A stretch of DNA of 47,240 bases from an uncultured Pseudomonas sp. (GCF_946885885.1 NZ_CAMPHN010000019.1:1-47240); one strand, 5' to 3'. Shown: positions 20,461 to 28,823, counted from the first letter of the stretch. The notes: generated by a model from the sequence alone, not told the origin. Program-made: numbers and translations.

Positions 20461-21375
20461 TCAGGCCGGCTGCTTATGGGCGCCTGCCTGATCGAGGATA
20501 TTGAAGAACACGGTTTCCAGCGAGACCGCCGGCTTCACCGTCAATAGATGCCCACCAGCCGCATTGAGCTGAGCGATAAAGGCTGGCAGCGCCTGCTGGC
20601 TGACCTCGCACTCATACTCGCCTTCGCGCAACTGGCGCGCGCCCGGCCCGATAGCATGCGCGGCATTGAAGCGCACAATCATCTGGTCGGCACGCTCGGC
20701 GGCCAGCTCGCGCGGCGAGCGCACGGTCAGCAGCTCGCCCTTGTTGATAAAGCCAAAGCGATCGGCGATACGCTCGACATCGTGCAGCACATGGGAGGTA
20801 AAGAAGATCGCCCCGCCCTGACCCTTGTACTCATTAAGGATATCCACCACATCCTTGCGCCCCACTGGATCGAGGCCGGACAGCGGCTCGTCCAGCACCA
20901 GCAACTTGGGCTGCACCACCATGGCATGGGCCAAAGCCACGCGCTGTACGTTACCTTTGGATAACTCGCGGACACGCCGCTTAGCGTTCATATCGACAGA
21001 GAAACGCTCCAGCCAGTGCATGCACCAGGCATCGGCATCCTTGCGCTTGATGCCGTACATGGACAACGCCATGCGCAGGATTTCCAGCGGCGTGAATTGC
21101 TCGTACAACGCAGGGATTTCCGGAACGTAAGCAATGCCTTCACGCGATTTGGGATCGCGCGACGAGATGCCGTAAAGCGTCACCTCGCCGGAGTAGTCAT
21201 TGATCAGATCGAGCATCACCTTGATGGTGGTGGACTTGCCAGCACCATTGGGGCCGACGAAACCAAAGACCTCGCCCTCGCTCAGACTGAAGCTGACATC
21301 GCACAGCGCCTGGACGGTCCTGCCCTTAGCCTTGAAGGTCTTGCTGACGCCGTGAAATTCCAGGGCCGCACTCAA
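20461..21375 (-). CDS. ABC transporter ATP-binding protein of the pilin-linked cluster
   Basis: A 304-residue ABC ATPase. Walker A GPNGAGKST (residues 41-49), signature ELSKGNVQRVAL, Walker B LLVLDEPLSGLDP and a switch histidine (FFTSHVLHD) are all present, so it should be active. The C-terminal 80 residues extend past the nucleotide-binding domain, as in ABC-2/CcmA-type exporters. The start is TTG at 21375, overlapping the stop of the upstream gene (TTGA), which implies coupling. It partners with the permease at 22213-23022. The position beside a pilin recalls the PilH ATPase of Myxococcus; the substrate is not known. Confidence 0.9.
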   Translation of the reverse strand: MSAALEFHGVSKTFKAKGRTVQALCDVSFSLSEGEVFGFVGPNGAGKSTTIKVMLDLINDYSGEVTLYGISSRDPKSREGIAYVPEIPALYEQFTPLEILRMALSMYGIKRKDADAWCMHWLERFSVDMNAKRRVRELSKGNVQRVALAHAMVVQPKLLVLDEPLSGLDPVGRKDVVDILNEYKGQGGAIFFTSHVLHDVERIADRFGFINKGELLTVRSPRELAAERADQMIVRFNAAHAIGPGARQLREGEYECEVSQQALPAFIAQLNAAGGHLLTVKPAVSLETVFFNILDQAGAHKQPA

Positions 21376-22211
21376 GGTTGCTCCTCCATACCGGCGATTT
21401 TCATTTTCTTCAGGATAATGCGGCCATCTTTCAACTCGTAGCCGAGACGGAGCGGATCAACCGGCAAGGCCGGTAACAGACCGGATTCGACCAGTTGCTC
21501 AAGAGCAGTAAGCGAGCCGTTGCTCGTCTCGAAACGGCGCTGCGCTTCACGCAGGACGACCAGGCCTTGCAGGCGCACCACCCGCTTGCCCAGCATCTGC
21601 TGCAGTTTCGGATCGCTGGCGGCATCACGCTGTTGGATCAGGTAATTCATGGCAAGCTTCTCGTCGGCGAATGCATCCGCTTGCAGCACCACCGCCAGCT
21701 TTCGCAGGGCGGCGGCATTTTCAGGAGAGCGCTGCGCACCTAACTCAAGCACGTGTCGCGCCTCACTGATATTGCGCTGAAAGAACGCCAGATTGACACC
21801 ATAGAAAAAAGCCGGAATGTAATCCCAGGTACGACACTGCACCGCAGCACTCAATACCTTATTACCCTCGCTAACCGCACCACCCCAGGTGAGCAAACCG
21901 TTAGCCAGGTAGTAGTTGTCCTCATGACAGGCATTCAGTTGCGCAACCACCTGCTGGGCACGAACCAGATAGCTGACATCACTCTGCCCGTCATCCATAC
22001 CGGTGGCAGCCAGACGCATGGCCTCCAGATCAGAGGCCAAGAAGCGATCCCCCCCGTAAAGCGCCAGCAGAATAGGTGCCGATATCACCACACGACCCTT
22101 TATCTGCACCTGCTCAATCGACAATGGCTGCTGGGCGCGCCAGAAGGCGATGCCCGCAAACACGGCAAAACTCAACAGAGCCAGCAGCAAGGCAATGTGA
22201 CGGGCACGCAT
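21372..22211 (-). CDS. Membrane-anchored protein of the pilin-linked ABC cluster
   Basis: A 279-residue protein I do not recognise by name. A single N-terminal membrane segment (about residues 4-21) is followed by a long soluble region, probably periplasmic, containing helical repeat-like stretches (about residues 80-210, TPR-like in feel) and two cysteines. The last 35 residues, LVESGLLPALPVDPLRLGYE followed by LKDGRI, resemble the short motif found at the ends of pseudopilin-type domains. I chose the ATG at 22211, 1 nt after the permease stop. It sits between the permease and ATPase genes, so it is likely an accessory subunit, possibly a PilG analogue. Confidence 0.75.
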   Translation of the reverse strand: MRARHIALLLALLSFAVFAGIAFWRAQQPLSIEQVQIKGRVVISAPILLALYGGDRFLASDLEAMRLAATGMDDGQSDVSYLVRAQQVVAQLNACHEDNYYLANGLLTWGGAVSEGNKVLSAAVQCRTWDYIPAFFYGVNLAFFQRNISEARHVLELGAQRSPENAAALRKLAVVLQADAFADEKLAMNYLIQQRDAASDPKLQQMLGKRVVRLQGLVVLREAQRRFETSNGSLTALEQLVESGLLPALPVDPLRLGYELKDGRIILKKMKIAGMEEQP

Positions 22212-22212
22212 A

Positions 22213-23022
22213 TCAGGCAAACCGCTTACGCTGCAACGCCCAAACCCCAAGCGCCAACAAGGCGATCACGTAAGCCAGACTGGACAGCAGCAGCCAAGAC
22301 CAATCTGCGGGCAGGAAGTTCATCTTGCCGTAGAGCGCCACCATGCGCACATCGAGCGCACCTAAATCCGGTAACAGATAACTCAGCAGACCAACACCCG
22401 CACGATAGCTATCGGCATCGCCAACCACCAAAGCATTACGGGTGAGCAACTCGACAATGGCAGCAAAGGAACGCGCCACCAGCATAAAACCGAAAGTACC
22501 GACCAATACAAAACTGGGAGTCGAAGCGACGACAGCCAACAAGCATGCCAGCGCAATAAGCAGCAGCAGATCCACCCCAACAAAAACGATGGTGACTAGA
22601 TAGTGATACCCCAGAGCAATCGGCGTACCCTGCGCGAACCCCTGGCTAACCGACCAGGCCAAAATCGCCAGCAAAATCGCCATCGCCAGCAGCAGACCAA
22701 GAGTCAAAGCGGCGACGGCAAGAAAACGACCCAGGAATAAGCTATAGCGCGGGCGCGGATAGGTCAGGGAGTTCAGAAAATAGCGTCGATCGAACTCACG
22801 GGAGAGCAACTCCTGAGTCATCAACACCAACACTAGAGGCAATAGGAGGCGCATTACCGATAGGCCGACATCCAACGCCACAGTGGCGGGCTGACGACCA
22901 CTGAACTGGGCAGCCAAAAGCGAGGCCAACGCCAAAACCATCAACGAACAACTCGCCAACCATAGATAGCGAGCACGCAAAGCCAAGCGAAGCCCGGCTA
23001 CAAAGTCAGATACATACAGCAT
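22213..23022 (-). CDS. ABC-2-type transporter permease of the pilin-linked cluster
   Basis: A 269-residue inner-membrane protein with about six hydrophobic segments (near residues 20-38, 52-70, 98-122, 140-165, 170-190 and 245-265). The plan fits ABC-2 permeases. It is the first gene of the three-gene ABC set and lies on the same strand as the pilin, 196 nt beyond the secreted partner gene. The ATG at 23022 has only a weak ribosome binding site. Together with the ATPase it should form an exporter or a mechanotransmission-type complex; the substrate is unknown. Confidence 0.85.
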   Translation of the reverse strand: MLYVSDFVAGLRLALRARYLWLASCSLMVLALASLLAAQFSGRQPATVALDVGLSVMRLLLPLVLVLMTQELLSREFDRRYFLNSLTYPRPRYSLFLGRFLAVAALTLGLLLAMAILLAILAWSVSQGFAQGTPIALGYHYLVTIVFVGVDLLLLIALACLLAVVASTPSFVLVGTFGFMLVARSFAAIVELLTRNALVVGDADSYRAGVGLLSYLLPDLGALDVRMVALYGKMNFLPADWSWLLLSSLAYVIALLALGVWALQRKRFA

Positions 23023-23109
23023 AAGCGACCAATCAGGAGTTTATCGGGCTATCTAAAACGACCTATCGCGGAATCACTCCTTATTAACTAGACGATAAAA
23101 TATTAAATC

Positions 23110-23141
23110 GGCTCTCATCTATTTACCCCTAGAAGAGAGCC
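23110..23141 (-). terminator. Hairpin after the pilin operon
   Basis: Arms 23110-23120 and 23131-23141 pair over 11 positions with one mismatch and a 10-nt loop. Read on the minus strand, the following sequence is AT-rich (GATTTAATATTTTATC). It lies downstream of the secreted partner gene and before the ABC genes. It could set a high pilin level and lower ABC expression by partial termination. Confidence 0.6.
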
Positions 23142-23218
23142 AAGGGCCAGAATCGGTTTATTTTGTTCGCCCCACGACAGCGAAGGTTAGCAGTTAAATC
23201 GATTCCGCCCCCATTTAC

Positions 23219-23656
23219 TCAAAAACCGTCAATACCGACAATCGATGTATCAGTACAACGAGTACCAAGCTGCTTCTCCTGCATCACCCCGCCCGCACTG
23301 GAAGTATAGAAAGCCTTATAGTCGGGGATAGTGGAGAATCCACCCTGCGCTTCACAACCCTCTGGAAGCGCCTCAGTCGGCTGGTCGTTTTCATCAAGAA
23401 TGAAGTTACAAGCGACACCTTGCTGACGACTGCCGCCAGAACTGCATGCAGCCACCTTAACGAGGTTGTTTTCCTCACTACAATCGTAGGCACCAACAAC
23501 ATTCGCCGAAACGCCCAAGGTTACTGACTCAGCAAGCAGAGCACAGTCAGCTGCCGCCACTGTAACATTGCCCTCGAAAGCCTCAACGGCGCTAACCACG
23601 CCTGAAGAAAGGCTAAAACCGGCCGCCAGTAACGCTGCAATAATTTGCTTATTCAT
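23219..23656 (-). CDS. Secreted six-cysteine protein, candidate pilin head subunit (PilA-C/Spc-like)
   Basis: A 145-residue protein with a clear signal peptide (residues 1 to about 23, MNKQIIAALLAAGFSLSSGV then VSA). The mature part has six cysteines, an even number fitting three disulfides, and segments such as SANVVGAYDC and KVAACSSGGSRQQGV that look like beta-strands of a pilin head. It has its own AGGAG and ATG and begins 18 nt after the short pilin gene. It lacks a pilin N-terminal helix. The layout matches the Geobacter split pilin, where a second secreted protein supplies the head. No family name is certain; the partner role is inferred from position and length. Confidence 0.75.
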   Translation of the reverse strand: MNKQIIAALLAAGFSLSSGVVSAVEAFEGNVTVAAADCALLAESVTLGVSANVVGAYDCSEENNLVKVAACSSGGSRQQGVACNFILDENDQPTEALPEGCEAQGGFSTIPDYKAFYTSSAGGVMQEKQLGTRCTDTSIVGIDGF

Positions 23657-23674
23657 ATTCTATTCTCCTAGAAA

Positions 23675-23860
23675 TCAGATCATTGCTGCCGACATGACGG
23701 TAATCATATTTTTAGTGTCTGCTTTTGCAGCAGAGTCATTCGCCTTAGCGCGGTACTCGTTGAACTGCGGAATGGCGATAGCAGCAAGAATACCGATAAT
23801 TGCAACCACGATCATCAGTTCGATCAGAGTAAAACCTTTTTGCTTCTTGAGAGACTTCAT
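23675..23860 (-). CDS. pilA: Short type IV pilin (PilA-N-like, 61 residues)
   Basis: A type IVa pilin reduced to its N-terminal helix. The leader MKSLKKQKG is followed by the PilD cleavage site G9/F10 and [20 protein letters not shown] with the assembly glutamate at mature position 5. The mature chain is only 52 residues against about 150 in usual Pseudomonas pilins. The segment [20 protein letters not shown] is close to Geobacter PilA, sharing F1, F24 and Y27 but lacking later aromatics. The ATG at 23860 has AGGAG upstream. It is not a frameshift: the TGA is followed by a new RBS, start and signal peptide. It is divergent from pilB and driven by a sigma-54 promoter. Confidence 0.93.
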   Translation of the reverse strand: MKSLKKQKGFTLIELMIVVAIIGILAAIAIPQFNEYRAKANDSAAKADTKNMITVMSAAMI

Positions 23861-23906
23861 GGACAAGCTCCTATTGTGGTTAAGGTCAGCGACCTGCATG
23901 TACCAA

Positions 23907-23922
23907 AGCATTTGCCATGCCA
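23907..23922 (-). promoter_or_regulatory. Sigma-54 (RpoN) promoter of the short pilin gene
   Basis: Read on the minus strand: TGGCATGGCAAATGCT. GG at -24 and GC at -12 are exactly 12 bases apart, matching the RpoN consensus TGGCAC-N5-TTGCA at most positions. The transcript would start near 23896, giving a leader of about 36 nt. Pseudomonas pilA genes are activated by PilR with RpoN, and pilR lies at 44012-45349. Confidence 0.85.
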
Positions 23923-24027
23923 ACAAGCCAAACCCTCAAGAACAGGCCAGAATCAGCATCTTTCCACGTCGCATAGCCACACGACATGGCAGCATCTGCC
24001 ATTTTTTGTCACCCACTCTGACGAGGC

Positions 24028-24056
24028 TTGGGCTACCTGTGGTTTTACGCTATAAG
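24028..24056 (+). promoter_or_regulatory. Sigma-70-type promoter for pilB
   Basis: TTGGGC at 24028-24033 and TATAAG at 24051-24056 are separated by 17 nt and lie just before pilB. This fits constitutive expression of the assembly genes, in contrast to the regulated pilin. Confidence 0.55.
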
Positions 24057-24090
24057 ATTAGGACTCTCATCCCGTGATAAGCCCCTTTAT

Positions 24091-25791
24091 ATGAGCGACG
24101 CACCTAATTTGTCAGGCCTGGCTCGGCAGCTGGTCAACGCCGAGCTACTTAGCGATAACGCCGCTGCGCAGGCCCATGCCCAGGCGCTGCGCAATAAAAT
24201 TCCGCTGGTTTCCTATCTGGTACAAAACAAACTGGCCAGCAGCCGCGCCATCGCGGAAATTGCGGCGGAGCAATTCGGCCTGCCCTTCTGCGACCTCGGC
24301 GCTATTGACAAGGAAAGCCAGCCCCGAGATGTAATCAGCGAAAAGCTGATTCGGCAGCATCGCGTTATCCCGCTTTACCGTAGAGGCAACAAACTCTTTG
24401 TCGGAGTATCAGACCCCACCAATCACCAGGCGGTAACCGATATCCAGTTTTCCACCGGCCTGACCACCGAACCCCTACTGGTCGAGGATGACAAGCTGGG
24501 CGACGCTATCGAGAAATTTTTCGATACCGGCGCCAGCGGCATGGAGGAGCTCGGCGATGTCGACCTGGACGGGGTCGATATTCAGGCGGTCGATGACGAC
24601 AGCCAGGACAATGCCGAAGCCAACTCGGCGGACGATGCCCCGGTCGTACGTTTCGTCAATAAGATGCTGTTGGATGCGATCAAATCCGGTTCGTCCGACC
24701 TGCACTTCGAGCCCTATGAAAAAACCTATCGGGTACGCTTTCGTACCGATGGCATCCTGCGCGAGATCGCCAAACCGCCGATCCAACTGGCGCCGCGTAT
24801 TTCCGCCCGCCTCAAGGTTATGGCCAGCCTGGATATTTCCGAACGGCGCAAGCCGCAGGATGGTCGGATCAAGATGCGTATCTCGAAGAGCAAGTCAATC
24901 GACTTTCGCGTCAGCAGTTGCCCCACATTATGGGGCGAGAAAATCGTGATGCGGATTCTCGACCCCTCGAGTGCGCAAATGGGTATCGACGCCCTGGGCT
25001 ATGAGGAGTCGCAAAAAGAGTTGTATATGAACGCCCTGAAGCAACCCCAGGGCATGATTCTGGTGACCGGCCCTACCGGTTCCGGCAAGACCGTATCGCT
25101 CTATACCGGCCTGAATATCCTCAATACCGTCGACGTGAATATCTCGACCGCCGAAGACCCGGTGGAGATCAACCTGGAGGGCATCAACCAGGTCAACGTC
25201 AACCCCAAGCAGGGCATGGACTTCACCGCAGCGCTTAAGTCTTTCCTGCGTCAGGACCCGGACATCATTATGGTCGGCGAGATTCGCGACCTGGATACCG
25301 CCTCCATTGCGATCAAGGCCGCGCAAACGGGCCATATGGTGATGTCGACGCTGCACACCAACAGCGCCGCGGAAACCCTTACCCGCTTACGCAATATGGG
25401 CGTGCCTTCGTTCAATATCGCCACCTCGGTCAACTTGATTATCGCGCAACGTCTGGCGCGCAAGCTATGCAGTTGCAAGAAAGAAGTGCAGATACCGCGC
25501 GAGGCGCTGCTGGAGGAAGGCTTCCCGGAAAATAAAATCGGCACCTTCAAGATTTATGGCCCGGTCGGCTGCGAAAATTGTAACGGCGGTTACAAAGGCC
25601 GTGTCGGGATTTATGAAGTGGTTAAAAACACGCCAGCCCTGCAACGGATTATCATGGAAGAAGGCAATTCCATTGATATTTCAATGCAAATGCGTAAAGA
25701 CGGCTTTAATGATCTGCGCACCTCGGCATTGCTCAAGGCCATGCAGGGCATTACCAGCCTCGAAGAAGTCAACCGTGTGACCAAGGATTAA
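24091..25791 (+). CDS. pilB: Type IV pilus assembly ATPase
   Basis: A 566-residue cytoplasmic hexameric ATPase that powers pilus extension. It has an N-terminal GspE/MshEN domain, then the core ATPase with Walker A GPTGSGKT (residues 327-334), the Asp box, the Walker B region DPDIIMVGEIRD and the His box. A tetracysteine zinc site is seen in KLCSC and GCENCNGGYKGR. I start at the ATG 24091; the open frame 21 codons upstream lies in the promoter region. It is the first of pilB-pilC-pilD and divergent from the pilin. Confidence 0.97.
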   Translation: MSDAPNLSGLARQLVNAELLSDNAAAQAHAQALRNKIPLVSYLVQNKLASSRAIAEIAAEQFGLPFCDLGAIDKESQPRDVISEKLIRQHRVIPLYRRGNKLFVGVSDPTNHQAVTDIQFSTGLTTEPLLVEDDKLGDAIEKFFDTGASGMEELGDVDLDGVDIQAVDDDSQDNAEANSADDAPVVRFVNKMLLDAIKSGSSDLHFEPYEKTYRVRFRTDGILREIAKPPIQLAPRISARLKVMASLDISERRKPQDGRIKMRISKSKSIDFRVSSCPTLWGEKIVMRILDPSSAQMGIDALGYEESQKELYMNALKQPQGMILVTGPTGSGKTVSLYTGLNILNTVDVNISTAEDPVEINLEGINQVNVNPKQGMDFTAALKSFLRQDPDIIMVGEIRDLDTASIAIKAAQTGHMVMSTLHTNSAAETLTRLRNMGVPSFNIATSVNLIIAQRLARKLCSCKKEVQIPREALLEEGFPENKIGTFKIYGPVGCENCNGGYKGRVGIYEVVKNTPALQRIIMEEGNSIDISMQMRKDGFNDLRTSALLKAMQGITSLEEVNRVTKD

Positions 25792-25794
25792 CCC

Positions 25795-27015
25795 ATGGCG
25801 GCCAAAGCTATAAAAACCAGCGTATTCGTCTGGGAAGGCACCGATAAAAAAGGCGGCAAGATCAAAGGCGAGTTGACCGGGCAGAATCCAGCTCTGATCA
25901 AGGCGCAATTGCGCAAGCAGGGCATAAACCCGCTCAAGGTCCGCAAAAAGCCAGCGTCGCTATTTAGTGCCGGCAAAAAGATCAAACCCCTGGATATCGC
26001 ACTGTTCACTCGGCAGATGGCGACCATGATGAAAGCCGGGGTGCCGTTGCTGCAATCCTTCGACATCATTGGCGAGGGGTTTGAAAACCCCAATATGCGC
26101 AAGCTGATCGACGAGGTGAAGCAGGAGGTGGCGGCCGGTAATAGTTTCGCTGCCTCCTTGCGCAAAAAACCCGAGTATTTCGACGACCTGTATTGCAACC
26201 TGGTCGACTCCGGCGAACAGTCCGGCGCCCTGGAAACGCTACTGGATCGCGTTGCCACCTATAAAGAGAAAACCGAAGCTCTCAAGGCCAAGATCAAAAA
26301 AGCCATGACCTATCCCATCTCGGTGATAGTCGTGGCCATCATCGTAACCGCCATTTTGCTGATCAAGGTAGTACCGCAATTCGAAAGCGTTTTTGCCGGC
26401 TTTGGCGCCGAGCTACCGGCCTTTACGCAAGTGGTCGTCAATATGTCGCGCGGCCTTCAAGAATGGTGGTTCATGTTTATCGGCGCGCTTTTCGTGATTG
26501 CCTTCAGTTTCAAAGAAGCTCATAAACGCTCGGAAAAATTTCGCGATTTTTTGGACCGCACGCTGCTTAAAGCTCCGATTGTCGGCGACATCCTCTACAA
26601 GGCCGTGGTGGCACGTTATGCACGCACGCTGGCCACCACCTTTGCTGCTGGGGTGCCGTTGGTCGAAGCGCTCGACTCTGTTTCCGGGGCCACTGGCAAT
26701 GTGGTATTCAGAAACGCCGTACAAAAAATTCGCACCGACGTGTCTTCCGGTAGCCAGTTAAATTTTTCGATGCGCACAACGGGCATCTTTCCCAGCATGG
26801 CCATACAGATGACCGCCATTGGGGAAGAGTCCGGTTCATTGGATGAAATGCTGGATAAGGTCGCAGGCTATTATGAAGATGAGGTTGACAATGCAGTCGA
26901 TAACCTCACGACCTTAATGGAGCCCCTCATTATGTCGGTATTGGGTATATTGGTCGGCGGCTTAATCGTCGCGATGTACCTGCCTATTTTCCAACTGGGT
27001 TCGGTGGTTGGTTAA
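25795..27015 (+). CDS. pilC: Type IV pilus inner-membrane platform protein
   Basis: A 406-residue GspF-family protein that couples PilB to pilin subunits in the inner membrane. It contains two repeated cytoplasmic helical domains (LFTRQMATMMKAGVPLLQ and RYARTLATTFAAGVPLVEAL) and about three membrane segments (near residues 175-197, 220-242 and 375-400). It starts 3 nt after pilB, so the genes are cotranscribed. Confidence 0.97.
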   Translation: MAAKAIKTSVFVWEGTDKKGGKIKGELTGQNPALIKAQLRKQGINPLKVRKKPASLFSAGKKIKPLDIALFTRQMATMMKAGVPLLQSFDIIGEGFENPNMRKLIDEVKQEVAAGNSFAASLRKKPEYFDDLYCNLVDSGEQSGALETLLDRVATYKEKTEALKAKIKKAMTYPISVIVVAIIVTAILLIKVVPQFESVFAGFGAELPAFTQVVVNMSRGLQEWWFMFIGALFVIAFSFKEAHKRSEKFRDFLDRTLLKAPIVGDILYKAVVARYARTLATTFAAGVPLVEALDSVSGATGNVVFRNAVQKIRTDVSSGSQLNFSMRTTGIFPSMAIQMTAIGEESGSLDEMLDKVAGYYEDEVDNAVDNLTTLMEPLIMSVLGILVGGLIVAMYLPIFQLGSVVG

Positions 27016-27018
27016 CCT

Positions 27019-27888
27019 ATGGTTTTAGACATTCTGGCCGGCAATTTGCCGGCCTTCGTTTTTTCCTGCCTGGTTTTGGGTTTATTGATCGGCAGCTTCC
27101 TCAACGTAGTCATCTATCGCCTGCCCAAGATGATGCAGCGCGACTGGCGCGAGCAGGCCCGCGAAGTGCTTGAGCTGCCTGCGGAGCCACGCGGGGAAAC
27201 CTTTAATCTGGTATTACCAAATTCGACATGTCCGCAATGCGGCCACGAGATAAAGCCCTGGGAAAATATCCCGGTTATCAGCTATCTGTTCCTGCGCGGT
27301 AAATGCTCCAACTGCAAAACCCCGATCAGCAAGCGTTACCCCTTAGTAGAACTGAGTTGCGGCCTGCTCTCTGCTTATATCGCCTGGCATTTCGGTTTTG
27401 GCTGGCAGGCGGGCGGGATGTTGCTGCTGACCTGGGGTTTGCTGGCGATGAGTTTGATCGACGCCGACCATCAACTGCTGCCCGATGTATTGGTATTGCC
27501 ACTGCTGTGGCTTGGCCTGATCGCCAATTACTTCGGCCTGTATACCAGCCTGGAAGATGCACTTTGGGGGGCGATTGCCGGTTATTTGAGCCTGTGGTCG
27601 GTGTATTGGCTGTTCAAGCTCGTTACCGGCAAGGAGGGCATGGGCTTTGGCGACTTCAAGCTGCTGGCCATGCTCGGTGCCTGGGGCGGTTGGCAGGTGT
27701 TGCCGCTGACGATACTGCTGTCGTCACTGGTTGGCGCAGTGCTCGGACTGCTTATGCTGCGTCTGCGTAACGCGGAAACCAGCACGCCGATACCGTTCGG
27801 GCCTTACCTCGCGGTGGCAGGCTGGATCGCCCTACTCTGGGGCGATCAGATCACCGGCAGCTACTTGCAGTTTGCCGGCCTCCGGTAA
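27019..27888 (+). CDS. pilD: Prepilin peptidase / N-methyltransferase
   Basis: A 289-residue inner-membrane bifunctional enzyme that cuts prepilin leaders after Gly and methylates the new N-terminus. The zinc tetracysteine is present (C71, C74, C96, C99), which implies the methylase domain is intact. The catalytic aspartates are D148 (in LIDADHQ) and D212 (in GMGFGDFK). It starts 3 nt after pilC. It would process the short pilin at G9/F10. Confidence 0.97.
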   Translation: MVLDILAGNLPAFVFSCLVLGLLIGSFLNVVIYRLPKMMQRDWREQAREVLELPAEPRGETFNLVLPNSTCPQCGHEIKPWENIPVISYLFLRGKCSNCKTPISKRYPLVELSCGLLSAYIAWHFGFGWQAGGMLLLTWGLLAMSLIDADHQLLPDVLVLPLLWLGLIANYFGLYTSLEDALWGAIAGYLSLWSVYWLFKLVTGKEGMGFGDFKLLAMLGAWGGWQVLPLTILLSSLVGAVLGLLMLRLRNAETSTPIPFGPYLAVAGWIALLWGDQITGSYLQFAGLR

Positions 27889-28006
27889 GCTCACCAAGAA
27901 CTGGACAGGCCATATCCCGCGGCACTGAGCACCCGGGACGTTCGCCAGCAAGCGGACGACTGCACTACAATCGCCGCTCGTTCATAGCCCAACGAGCGGC
28001 GAGTTG

Positions 28007-28618
28007 ATGACAAAACCCTGGATTCTTGGCCTTACCGGCGGCATTGGCAGCGGTAAAAGCGCGGTCGCGCAATGCTTTATCGAACGCGGCGTGCATGTGG
28101 TGGATGCCGATCACGCGGCGCGCTGGGTGGTTGAGCCCGGTAAACCTGCGCTGGCGAAAATCGTCGAGCATTTCGGCCCGGGCGTATTGCAAGCGGACGG
28201 CCAGCTGGATCGTAGCGCGCTACGTCGCCTGATTTTCGAAAATGCCAAAGAGCGCCGCTGGCTCGAGTCGCTACTGCACCCGTTGATCGGCGAGGAAATC
28301 ATGGCGAATCTGGCGCGGGCGCAATCGCCCTATGCCATCCTGGTTTCGCCTCTGCTGATCGAGTCCGGCCAGTACAAATTGACCCAACGCGTGCTGGTGG
28401 TCGATGCGCCGACCGAACTGCAGTTGCAACGCACCACGCTGCGCGACAATAGCCCAGCGGAGCAAGTGCAGGCGATTATGCAGACTCAAGCCAGCCGCGA
28501 AGAGCGCTTGCGGCATGCGGACGATGTATTGCTCAACGACAAAGACCTGCAACACCTGGACGCCGAAGTCGAACGACTGCATCAATTTTATCTGACGTTA
28601 TGCGGAGGCCAGCCATGA
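28007..28618 (+). CDS. coaE: Dephospho-CoA kinase
   Basis: A 203-residue P-loop kinase for the last step of coenzyme A synthesis. The P-loop is [14 protein letters not shown], and the DADHAAR and LLIESGQ segments are typical. The ATG at 28007 is preferred over a TTG at 28004. The stop overlaps the yacG start (ATGA). It follows pilD, the standard Pseudomonas order. Confidence 0.96.
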   Translation: MTKPWILGLTGGIGSGKSAVAQCFIERGVHVVDADHAARWVVEPGKPALAKIVEHFGPGVLQADGQLDRSALRRLIFENAKERRWLESLLHPLIGEEIMANLARAQSPYAILVSPLLIESGQYKLTQRVLVVDAPTELQLQRTTLRDNSPAEQVQAIMQTQASREERLRHADDVLLNDKDLQHLDAEVERLHQFYLTLCGGQP

Positions 28619-28815
28619 GCCAACCCACCCTAGTGAAATGCCCGACCTGCAGCGCGCCCGTCGAATGGGGCCCGCAGAGCCCCAACCGGCCCTTTTGCTC
28701 CGAACGCTGCAAGCTGATCGACCTGGGTGCATGGGCGTCGGAAGAGCACGCCATCCCCGGCAATGAAGTGGAAGACGAACTGTTCTCCAGCGATCTGCCG
28801 CCGCGCCAGCACTGA
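28615..28815 (+). CDS. yacG: Small zinc protein, DNA gyrase inhibitor YacG
   Basis: A 66-residue protein with a four-cysteine zinc site (C9, C12, C28, C32: CPTC and CSERC) and the family motif [15 protein letters not shown]. coli YacG binds GyrB and inhibits gyrase. The ATG overlaps the coaE stop, so they are coupled. Confidence 0.95.
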   Translation: MSQPTLVKCPTCSAPVEWGPQSPNRPFCSERCKLIDLGAWASEEHAIPGNEVEDELFSSDLPPRQH

Positions 28816-28823
28816 GCGCTTTT

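Noticed and set aside
20328..23022. A tRNA-Thr gene near the pilin, as in P. aeruginosa
   Set aside because: I read both strands of the spacers and found no cloverleaf.
23675..23860. Short pilin as a frameshifted remnant of a full pilin
   Set aside because: After its stop comes a clean RBS, a new ATG and a complete signal peptide, and the next frame does not continue a pilin.
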